Source of the DNA: Deltaproteobacteria bacterium
GTDB lineage: Bacteria > Desulfobacterota > Dissulfuribacteria > Dissulfuribacterales > UBA3076
Direction: 5' to 3'
DNA: 5,741 nt
Assembly: GCA_021159445.1 (NCBI GenBank)
Contig: JAGGRV010000197.1
Span: 1-5,741 of the forward strand
The translations under genes and the position numbers were made by a program. Each line of letters starts with the position of its first letter. Within the stretch, counting starts at the first letter, position 1. The notes under the pieces are model-generated. The model was not told where the DNA came from, ran no database searches, and saw nothing but the letters and a program-made list of their open reading frames with translations. Below are positions 1 to 5,288 of this stretch, piece by piece.

Positions 1-21
1 TGCTTTGAAACCTGAAAAAGG

Positions 22-54
22 CTGTTGGCTGTCAGGGGGGAAAGTGAATAATTA
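22..54. repeat. Imperfect direct repeat, copy 1 (partner at 1814-1846)
   Basis: The first 15 bases (ctgttggctgtcagg, 22-36) are identical to 1814-1828. The next 18 bases match the partner at about 13 positions. Both copies are in the same orientation. Copy 1 lies directly before the point where recognisable Fic coding sequence begins, and a stop codon (TAA, 49-51) in the Fic frame falls inside it. It is therefore the likely truncation junction. Flanking bases (tgct at 1-4 here and at 1796-1799 near copy 2) hint that the element may be longer, but the window edge prevents checking. Confidence 0.6.
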
Positions 55-291
55 CAAAACGATGTATTAAATGCCAGACAGCGTAAGGTGATCAATCGAT
101 TACTTGACAGTGGTGACAGATTTGAAGGTGGCATGACAACCCGGAAATATGTTGGTATGACCAAGTGCAGTTCAGTTACAGCCAGTCGTGATCTTGCCGA
201 TTTGGTGAATAAAAATATTTTGCAGAAACGACCAGGCGGTGGCAGAAGTACGAGCTACGAATTATTAATCCCGCATAATTGCAGAGACTAG
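52..291 (+). pseudogene. Fic-family protein, C-terminal winged-helix remnant
   Basis: The reading frame opens after a TAA at 49-51 and ends at TAG 289-291. It encodes a segment beginning near LNARQRKVINRLLD, continuing through FEGGMTTRKYVGMTK and TASRDLADLV, and ending GGGRSTSYELL. This is the pattern of the C-terminal helix-turn-helix domain that follows the catalytic domain in many Fic/DOC proteins (AMP-transferases acting on protein hydroxyls). The catalytic HPFxxGNGR motif and all preceding sequence are absent, and no upstream frame in 1-54 continues the similarity. The only in-frame start is a GTG at 88, inside the conserved RQRK-V-INRLL segment and with no convincing ribosome binding site, so it is not a true start. 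I read this as a 5'-truncated relic. A free-standing small DNA-binding protein is possible but less likely. The family call rests on remembered consensus, not a search. Confidence 0.65.
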
Positions 292-376
292 GCTTCCCCC
301 CGGTTACAATGCTGGTGTGGCGGGTTTTATATGCTTGTTATCATGTGGTTGGTTGGGAGGGAGTTGCAAGGAAATA

Positions 377-559
377 ATGAAGATGGAGTTTGAGTCGCTG
401 GAATCTTCTCTGGATAAGCTCTCTGAATATTTCACAAATGCGGTAGCATTTATGAAATGGAAGTATTGTTTGAACAATATAGACCTAATCCATAGCCATC
501 CGTGTAATCCGTGTCCAAAAATGGAAATTCGGCGAGGTGATACTCGTTCAGTTCCCTAG
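377..559 (+). CDS. Doubtful small ORF, hypothetical
   Basis: An ATG at 377 preceded by AAGGA (368-372, only 4 nt away) opens a 60-residue frame. Its first part (MKMEFESLESSLDKLSEYF) looks amphipathic and coding-like. The last third is encoded by a short tandem motif (498-515) and a Cys/Pro-rich run (HPCNPCPKM), which looks like non-coding sequence read through by chance. The stop falls on 557-559, overlapping the end of the convergent MFS gene on the other strand by 4 nt. I do not recognise the product. It may be the N-terminal fragment of a decayed gene, or not a gene at all. The region 292-555 otherwise shows no gene. Confidence 0.22.
   Translation: MKMEFESLESSLDKLSEYFTNAVAFMKWKYCLNNIDLIHSHPCNPCPKMEIRRGDTRSVP
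498..515. repeat. Short tandem motif, 9-nt period (atccgtgt N x2)
   Basis: Two adjacent copies of atccgtgt, each followed by one base (498-506 and 507-515), lie in gene-poor DNA between the Fic remnant and the MFS gene. On the minus strand it reads ggacacggattacacgg. Similar 'acacggattacacgg' strings recur between genes in a number of bacterial genomes; that recollection is general and was not checked here. No function can be assigned. Confidence 0.4.
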
Positions 560-1713
560 TTCCTCAGAGCCATCATCCGCAGTATCATGGCGGATATGGC
601 CGTTAGCACCGCCGCCGTGAGGAATGCGCTGCTCATACTCACCCATTGCCACAAAACGCCGAACAACAGGGCTCCCGGCAGGGCCATCAGTCCGCTCAGC
701 AGATGATAGATGCCGAACACAGTGGCTTTTTGCTCGGGTGGCGCGAAGTCGCCGATCAGGGCCCGTTCCGCTCCTTCGGTAAAGGCCATTGCCGCAGCAT
801 AGCCCAGAAAAAGTGCCCACACGGTTATGCCGTCATCCGGCAACCAGGCAAAAGCCAACAGCAACAACACACGGGCTGTCCAACCAATGGAGACCACACG
901 AAGACGGCCAAGACGGTCGGACAAGGCCCCGGCCGGACCGGAGACGAGCGCCTTGACCCCGTGAGCTGCGGCCCACAACAGGGGTACCCAGGTCACGATG
1001 ATCCCACCCTGATTGGCCCAAAGCACAAGAAAGGCCTCGGGTGTCGTTGCCAGCGCCAGACCGCCCGATGCCAGCACCAGACCTTTAACCCTGGCGTCGA
1101 GACCTCTCCAGCGAATATGCGCCGATGGTCCTACTGGTTTCGCGGCGGGCGGTGCCTTCAGTCCAAGTATCAACAGGAGAACGAGCGCTGTGCCGGGGAT
1201 GACTGAAGCCATGAACACATGCTCCATGGTCATACCCCACCGAAGCAGGACGAAGGCCAGCAGCGGCCCGAGAGTCGCTCCGGTATGATCCAGGGCTCGC
1301 TGGAAGCCAAAAGCGCGCCCCCGTCCATATTCATCAGTACTGGCGGTGATCAAGGCATCGCGGGGCGCGGTGCGAATCCCCTTGCCAACCCGGTCCAGAA
1401 AGCGCAGTATCAGCACCCAGCCCCAGCACAGCGCAAATCCGATCAGGGGCCGGGCAGCATTGGATACCGTGTATCCGCCCACAACCAATTTCTTTATATT
1501 CCAGCCGTGATCGGCTAGCCATCCTGAGACCAGCTTGAGGATGCTGGCTGTGGCCTCGGCCACCCCTTCCACCAGGCCAACGATCGCCGGCCCGGCGCCC
1601 AGTGTGGCGGTCAGAAACAAGGGAAGCAGCGGGGTGATCATCTCGCTGGCCGTGTCGTTCAGCATTGAGACCAGCCCAAGGACCACAACCGTGCGCGGCA
1701 GAAAGCAATTCAT
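556..1713 (-). CDS. MFS transporter (MJ1317-like group)
   Basis: A 385-residue inner-membrane protein made almost wholly of hydrophobic segments, with the length and two-half design of a 12-helix major facilitator. Visible landmarks are a first helix with GLVSMLNDTASEMITPLLPLF (residues 13-33), GLVEGVAEATASILKLVSGWLAD (46-68, including the first loop 2-3 motif), RFLDRVGKGIRTAPRDALI (104-122), GRAFGFQRALDHTGATLGP (132-150), and a second-half loop motif GALSDRLGRLRVV (262-274). The strings DRxGKGIRTAPRDALI and RGRAFGFxRALDxxGAxLGP are typical of a widespread, poorly characterised prokaryotic MFS group. The substrate is unknown; drug or metabolite efflux is only a guess. The ATG at 1713 gives a complete first helix, but no Shine-Dalgarno sequence precedes it; a heptamer repeat occupies that place. 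The gene starts 96 nt after the lipoprotein gene on the same strand. It is visibly GC-richer than the mla genes (43 of 60 G/C in 901-960), suggesting a different origin. Confidence 0.9.
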   Translation of the reverse strand: MNCFLPRTVVVLGLVSMLNDTASEMITPLLPLFLTATLGAGPAIVGLVEGVAEATASILKLVSGWLADHGWNIKKLVVGGYTVSNAARPLIGFALCWGWVLILRFLDRVGKGIRTAPRDALITASTDEYGRGRAFGFQRALDHTGATLGPLLAFVLLRWGMTMEHVFMASVIPGTALVLLLILGLKAPPAAKPVGPSAHIRWRGLDARVKGLVLASGGLALATTPEAFLVLWANQGGIIVTWVPLLWAAAHGVKALVSGPAGALSDRLGRLRVVSIGWTARVLLLLAFAWLPDDGITVWALFLGYAAAMAFTEGAERALIGDFAPPEQKATVFGIYHLLSGLMALPGALLFGVLWQWVSMSSAFLTAAVLTAISAMILRMMALRN

Positions 1714-1721
1714 ATCTAAAT

Positions 1722-1756
1722 TTAGCGGTTAGCCTTTAGCGGTTAGCTATTAGTTT
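1722..1756. repeat. Heptamer tandem repeat TTAGCNN x5, upstream of MFS start
   Basis: Five consecutive heptamers read ttagcgg, ttagcct, ttagcgg, ttagcta, ttagttt (the last degenerate), which also makes a 14-nt period over the first four units. On the coding strand of the MFS gene this is a CTAA-type repeat lying 9 to 43 nt upstream of its ATG. It therefore occupies the region where a ribosome binding site and part of the promoter would be expected. Confidence 0.75.
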
Positions 1757-1769
1757 AATGATTATCGGT

Positions 1770-1788
1770 CTGCCGCCCTGACAGGCAG
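1770..1788. other. Small hairpin after the lipoprotein gene (possible weak terminator)
   Basis: CTGCC (1770-1774) pairs with GGCAG (1784-1788) around a 9-nt loop. It lies 21 nt past the lipoprotein stop on the minus strand, between the lipoprotein and MFS genes. There is no T-tract after it on either strand, so a standard intrinsic terminator is not supported. Part of it (cctgacag, 1777-1784) is also the inverse of ctgtcagg at 1821-1828 in the nearby repeat, so it may instead be one arm of a small repeat element. Confidence 0.3.
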
Positions 1789-1809
1789 GATGTTCTGCTA
1801 TTCAAATTT

Positions 1810-2478
1810 TCACCTGTTGGCTGTCAGGAGGGGAAGTAAATGATTGCCACCGAACTGTGAGCGTTTACAGGGTGCTGCAGCAAGCCAGGAGACAAGGTTG
1901 CGGGCAACATTTGTCGCAGCCTTGTTGAGTGCAGATACGGCGCCTTGGGCATTCTGCGAGGATGCCGGCACCTTGGACACAAACTCTTTCGTTGCAATTA
2001 CCGTTTTTGTCGTATTATCTATGACATAAAAACGTACCCTGACGACTCCTTCAGAAGTTCCGTCATCTTTGATATGGTGGCTGAAATCAAGCAGAGTACT
2101 TTCCAAAAGCAAATCGGCTTCTGAAGCAGAGGCGGGAGGAACCACAGCCCCAAACCGGCCACTTTCTTCCAAGGCAACCTGGAAGAGTATTTGCAGCAAT
2201 CTGACCGGCGCATCACTCCAGCGACTGTAGGCATAGCTGTTCTGTCCATACCGTGCATCAGTATAAAGGATTTCGGTTCCGGTAAGGGCTCGGGTCCCAC
2301 GAACCGAAGCCATTTTAATAATATGAGAATTCTTTTTTCCTGTTTCCTCTTGGGCTCCACTGCTGTCCCATTCAGGCGATATCGTATAGATGGAGGCAGG
2401 AGGAACTGTTTTGGTCACACCGCATCCTGCGATCAGTATACAGGTCAATACGAAGACCATATAGGGCCTATTTTTCAC
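1810..2478 (-). CDS. PqiC-like ABC transport auxiliary lipoprotein
   Basis: A 222-residue lipoprotein. The N-terminal signal (MKNRPYMVFVLTCILIAGC) ends in a lipobox LIAGC, with the acylated cysteine at residue 19 and Gly at +2, so outer-membrane sorting is expected. The mature part matches the ABC_trans_aux (PqiC/DUF330) pattern: PASIYTISP (27-35), a SRWSDAPVRLLQ stretch (85-96), a strand-rich core, and a final amphipathic helix ending near NLVSWLA (194-200). PqiC-type proteins partner MCE systems at the outer membrane and may receive lipids from the MCE tube. The start is GTG (2476-2478) with AGGAGG 6 nt upstream; the internal ATG at codon 7 would shorten the signal peptide and has no such site. 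The start overlaps the MCE gene by 11 nt, implying coupled translation. The last ~20 residues (after AAAPCK) exceed the usual family end and run into a 33-bp repeat, so the tail is probably acquired. A periplasmic MlaC-type carrier is not seen in this window. Confidence 0.88.
   Translation of the reverse strand: MKNRPYMVFVLTCILIAGCGVTKTVPPASIYTISPEWDSSGAQEETGKKNSHIIKMASVRGTRALTGTEILYTDARYGQNSYAYSRWSDAPVRLLQILFQVALEESGRFGAVVPPASASEADLLLESTLLDFSHHIKDDGTSEGVVRVRFYVIDNTTKTVIATKEFVSKVPASSQNAQGAVSALNKAATNVARNLVSWLAAAPCKRSQFGGNHLLPLLTANR
1814..1846. repeat. Imperfect direct repeat, copy 2, inside the lipoprotein C-terminus
   Basis: This copy shares its first 15 bases exactly with 22-36, followed by a diverged 18-base part. 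Read on the minus strand it encodes the final residues of the lipoprotein (NHLLPLLTANR); the last three bases of the stop codon region lie just beyond it. Read in the equivalent minus-strand frame, copy 1 gives the similar NYSLSPLTAN. This shows the repeat, not shared gene ancestry, supplies this protein end. Confidence 0.6.
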
Positions 2479-3364
2479 TGTATCCCTCCTCTCCAGGTCC
2501 CGGCCGCGGCTGGGAGCGTTTGAATATCAGATCGCCGGGGCTGGCTTCAATGGCGCGGGTTGTTCTTTGCAGATCTCCCACCAGAATATCCAATTCGTAA
2601 AGCAGTTTATTAAACGATTCAAGGCTCTGTCGCGCATCCTGGCTTATGTTACGACCAACGTCGGCATAGTTCTTCTCAAGACTGTCAGCCATTTTCTCAA
2701 CACTGACAGAGGCGGCTTCAACCTTTTCAAAAGCCCCCACAACGCGTTTTTCCATGACAACACCGTTGTCAACAAGGCGTTGGAACCCCTCCAGTTGCCC
2801 TCTGATATCTTTGGCGAGCATCTTTGTTTCAGAAAGTATATCTTCAACGTTTTGCAGATTCGTCTTACTGAGCAGCCGGTCAAACTTGTCCAGGGCCATT
2901 GCCGATTTTGCAGCGAGTATGGTCAGGGATTCATTGAGCCGTGCGTAGGTTGAAGGCCTTGCAGGAATAACAGGAATCTCATCTTCTGTTTTTTTGAGCA
3001 ATGGAGCGTCTTTGCTGTCTCCTTCGAGCTCGACAAAGGCCAGCCCGGTCATCCCGAAAAACTCAAGCGTGGCCGTGGTGTCCACCCTAACTTGAGTACC
3101 ATGTTTGATTTTTAAAAGGAGCTCCACCTCTTCGGAATTTTTTGGATTTATACCTATATGCTCCACAGTACCTACGTCAACGCCCATGTATTTAACGGAA
3201 ACATCAGGACTCAATCCGGAAACCGATTCCGACATATAGACATAGTAAAGGTCATATTCCTGTTTGCCGCCATATTTGCCTAGCCAGTAAGTGAAAGCTA
3301 TCAGTCCTGCCAACAACAGAACAACAAAGAGTCCAACAATCGTATAATTGATTCTACCCTCCAT
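2468..3364 (-). CDS. mlaD: MCE (MlaD-type) lipid transport protein
   Basis: A 298-residue protein anchored by one N-terminal transmembrane helix (residues 8-28, YTIVGLFVVLLLAGLIAFTYW). A single MCE domain follows at about 37-118, recognisable by VSGLSPDVSVKYMGVDVGTVEHI (48-70) and the later FFGMTGLAFVELEG (102-115). In the family, MCE domains form hexameric rings with a central lipid-conducting pore in the periplasm. Residues about 140-275 look helical and polar and could form a coiled-coil needle. The end (PGDLIFKRSQPRPGPGEE) is the proline-rich tail often seen in single-MCE proteins paired with PqiC-like lipoproteins. It is over 100 residues longer than E. coli MlaD, the extra length being the helical part. 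The ATG (3362-3364) has a strong AAGGAG 5 nt upstream and overlaps the ATPase gene by 11 nt. The symbol is by family, not proven orthology. Confidence 0.9.
   Translation of the reverse strand: MEGRINYTIVGLFVVLLLAGLIAFTYWLGKYGGKQEYDLYYVYMSESVSGLSPDVSVKYMGVDVGTVEHIGINPKNSEEVELLLKIKHGTQVRVDTTATLEFFGMTGLAFVELEGDSKDAPLLKKTEDEIPVIPARPSTYARLNESLTILAAKSAMALDKFDRLLSKTNLQNVEDILSETKMLAKDIRGQLEGFQRLVDNGVVMEKRVVGAFEKVEAASVSVEKMADSLEKNYADVGRNISQDARQSLESFNKLLYELDILVGDLQRTTRAIEASPGDLIFKRSQPRPGPGEEGYSEK
2485..2490 (-). promoter_or_regulatory. Ribosome binding site deciding the GTG start of the lipoprotein
   Basis: AGGAGG on the minus strand, 6 nt before GTG 2476-2478. It lies within the last codons of the MCE gene, supporting coupled translation, and favours the GTG over the ATG at codon 7. 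Confidence 0.8.
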
Positions 3365-4121
3365 TTCGACTCCTTATCAGCCCCCGCTTTCCCCTGAAGA
3401 ACTTTTTGATAACGGGATGAGGATTTTGTCTGACTTCATTAAGAGTGCCTTCCGCAATCACTTTCTTTTCGCCCAGTACGGCAAAACGGTCAACCACGGT
3501 CCAGATGGAATCAAGATCATGGGTGACCATTACAACGGTTAAACCAAGAATTTCCCGCAGTTTAAGAATCAAATTATCAAAGGCCTCCGCGCCGACAGGG
3601 TCCAGCCCTGAGGTCGGTTCATCAAGAAACAGCAGCTTCGGGTCCATGGCCAGCGCCCGTGCCAATGACGCCCGTTTGACCATGCCGCCACTCAGTTCCG
3701 CCGGATACAGATCCGCTGCATGTTCAGGAAGACCCACCATATTTATTTTCAAGCGCACGATATCCCGGATCAGTTTCAAGGGGAGATCAGTATACTCTTT
3801 GAGTTTTATCCCAACATTTTCCCTGACCGTGAGAGAAGAATAGAGGGCGCCGGCCTGAAAAAGCACACCCCATTGGTGCCGCAATATAGCTGCATCGCTA
3901 CGGCTAATCGTCAAAAGGTTTTGACCAAGAACTCTGATCTCTCCTGACTGGGGACGCAGCAGCATGATTATCTCTTTCATTAAAGTTGATTTCCCTGATC
4001 CGCTGCCGCCAAGAAGCCCATAGATTTCACCCCGGCGAACATTCAGGCTGATGCCGTCATGGACCACGTTTTTGCCGAACCGGGTCACAACATTTAAAAC
4101 TGTGATAACGGTGTCACTCAA
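3354..4121 (-). CDS. mlaF: MlaF-type ABC transporter ATPase
   Basis: A 255-residue cytoplasmic ATPase that should power lipid movement through the MlaE permease. All nucleotide-binding motifs are intact: Walker A GGSGSGKST (38-46), Q-loop Gln89, signature LSGGM (143-147), Walker B LLFLDEPT (163-170), D-loop SGLD (171-174) and H-loop His201. The signature followed by VKRASLARALAMDP is typical of the Mla/MKL ATPase family. The C-terminus (RQNPHPVIKKFFRGKRG) matches the family's short tail after the ATPase core. The start is TTG (4119-4121), overlapping the permease stop in a TTGA, with GGAG 8 nt upstream; no in-frame ATG lies before Walker A, so the TTG is well supported. A TTG start may lower its translation relative to its neighbours. 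The downstream MCE gene overlaps its end by 11 nt. Confidence 0.95.
   Translation of the reverse strand: MSDTVITVLNVVTRFGKNVVHDGISLNVRRGEIYGLLGGSGSGKSTLMKEIIMLLRPQSGEIRVLGQNLLTISRSDAAILRHQWGVLFQAGALYSSLTVRENVGIKLKEYTDLPLKLIRDIVRLKINMVGLPEHAADLYPAELSGGMVKRASLARALAMDPKLLFLDEPTSGLDPVGAEAFDNLILKLREILGLTVVMVTHDLDSIWTVVDRFAVLGEKKVIAEGTLNEVRQNPHPVIKKFFRGKRGLIRSRNGG
3370..3375 (-). promoter_or_regulatory. Ribosome binding site of the MCE gene
   Basis: AAGGAG on the minus strand, 5 nt before the ATG at 3362-3364 and inside the final codons of the ATPase gene. It fixes the start of the overlapping MCE gene. Confidence 0.8.
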
Positions 4122-5269
4122 ATGCCAAGCTCCGTTAATATTACTGAAAAGAGTGCGTCACATGCAATTACCAGGAAAATAGCGTTAACAACACTGATGG
4201 TGGTGTAACGTCCTATGCTTTCCGTACTTTTAGAGACCTGAAAGCCTCGAAAGCAGCCGACGGCGGCGATAAGCCAGGCGAAAAACGGACCTTTACCAAT
4301 ACCAATCCATACATGCTTCATTTCAAGAACAGTCTGCAACCGGTGGAGAAACTCGGCATAAGAGAGGTGCAGATGGACATGAGAGATAAACATGCCGCCA
4401 AGAATACCGACTATATCGGCAAAAAAAATCATAAGCGGCAGGGCAATCATCAGGGCCATGATGCGCGGCAGCACGAGAAAGCGGTGGGGATCAAACCCCA
4501 TGGTGCGCATGGCATCGATCTCTTCAGTTATTTTCATCACACCAAGTTGTGCGGTATAAGAGGAACCGGTACGACCGGCCACAACTATGGCAGTGATAAG
4601 TGGGGCAAGTTCCCTGGTGACCGAGATGCCGATCATGTCCACAATGAAGATATTGGCGCCGAACTTCTCAAGCTGCACAGCACCCTGGTAGGCGATCACA
4701 ATCCCGATTAAAAAACTGGTCAGGGCAACGATGGGCATTGCGCGCACGCCGGCATCTTCAATATTTTTCACAATTGCGCCAAACCGGATGGAAAGCGGAT
4801 TGAGTAAAGAGCTTAGAAAAATCACAAAATTTTCGCCGATAAAAGAGAGAAATGCACCCATATCCAGCACAAACGCCACTGAGATTTTTCCTATTCCGTT
4901 AAAGATCCTCAGGAAACGGGAGGAAAAAGAAGGCTCGACCACAGGATGTCCGGGTGCATACTCTCGCAGCAGCCGATACATCTTTTCATGCTCATCCTTG
5001 GCGCCAATGACTTCAATGGAGCAGTTGTCGGACTTCAGCAAATCGTAATAGTGAATAAAAAGCATCATACCTGCCGAATCAACACGCCCAACATCAGAAA
5101 CATCCCACTGGATGGATACATTGCGGCTTGCCATGGAAAAGTGTTCCAGCATCCCGGCGGCATCCCGAAGAGCATCAATCGTCCAATCGCCGGAACTCTT
5201 GAGCAGTATTACTCCATCCGCACTTTTAAGCCATCGTATCTGTGCCTTTTGTGACTGGGTTAATTGCAT
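4118..5269 (-). CDS. mlaE: MlaE-type lipid ABC permease with N-terminal STAS domain
   Basis: A 383-residue inner-membrane permease. Residues about 1-115 form a STAS-like domain (ILLKSSGDWTIDAL at 21-34; VSDVGRVDSAGMMLFIHYYD at 57-76). Ser65 sits in the DSAG position that corresponds to the phosphorylatable serine of SpoIIAA-type STAS proteins. In E. coli that domain is the separate protein MlaB, which binds MlaF; here it is fused to the permease. Residues about 130-383 are the MlaE domain: an amphipathic entry segment, then helices containing the family motifs RELAPLITAIVVAGRTGSSY (219-238) and ITEEIDAMRTMGFDP (247-261), and a last helix after GCFRGFQV (338-345). The ATG (5267-5269) is preceded by AGGA (5 nt) and AAGGAG (13 nt). 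It follows the ABC-2 permease stop by 18 nt and overlaps the ATPase start by 4 nt. The STAS-MlaE fusion is a known variant, not unique. Confidence 0.93.
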   Translation of the reverse strand: MQLTQSQKAQIRWLKSADGVILLKSSGDWTIDALRDAAGMLEHFSMASRNVSIQWDVSDVGRVDSAGMMLFIHYYDLLKSDNCSIEVIGAKDEHEKMYRLLREYAPGHPVVEPSFSSRFLRIFNGIGKISVAFVLDMGAFLSFIGENFVIFLSSLLNPLSIRFGAIVKNIEDAGVRAMPIVALTSFLIGIVIAYQGAVQLEKFGANIFIVDMIGISVTRELAPLITAIVVAGRTGSSYTAQLGVMKITEEIDAMRTMGFDPHRFLVLPRIMALMIALPLMIFFADIVGILGGMFISHVHLHLSYAEFLHRLQTVLEMKHVWIGIGKGPFFAWLIAAVGCFRGFQVSKSTESIGRYTTISVVNAIFLVIACDALFSVILTELGI

Positions 5270-5274
5270 CAGAT

Positions 5275-5288
5275 TCCTGTTACTCCTT
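5275..5288 (-). promoter_or_regulatory. Ribosome binding region of the MlaE permease gene
   Basis: AGGA at 5275-5278 lies 5 nt before the ATG. A stronger AAGGAG at 5283-5288 lies 13 nt before it and abuts the stop codon of the preceding permease gene. Either could be used; the nearer one has normal spacing. Confidence 0.55.

Noticed and set aside
299..328. Possible terminator after the Fic remnant (cccg ... cggg followed by tttt)
   Set aside because: The stem is only 4 bp with a 18-nt loop and a broken T-run, too weak to annotate.
533..546. Possible hairpin (cgag/ctcg) downstream of the MFS stop as a terminator
   Set aside because: Four base pairs and no adjacent T-tract on the minus strand; not distinguishable from chance.
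646..1206. Long plus-strand open frame (186 codons) opposite the MFS gene
   Set aside because: It is a shadow of the GC-rich MFS gene: Gln/Gly/Arg-rich translation with no domain pattern, and the opposite strand encodes a clear transporter.
1721..1756. CRISPR-like array at the heptamer repeats
   Set aside because: The units are only 7 nt with no spacers; this is a simple tandem repeat.
1748..1809. Sigma-70-like promoter for the MFS gene on the minus strand (gataat with ctgtca)
   Set aside because: The spacing between the candidate boxes is only about 12 nt and the -35 match is poor; no better pair was found.
22..1846. Composite transposon or integron cassette between the repeats
   Set aside because: No transposase or integrase, no terminal inverted repeats and no target duplication are visible; only direct repeats are supported.
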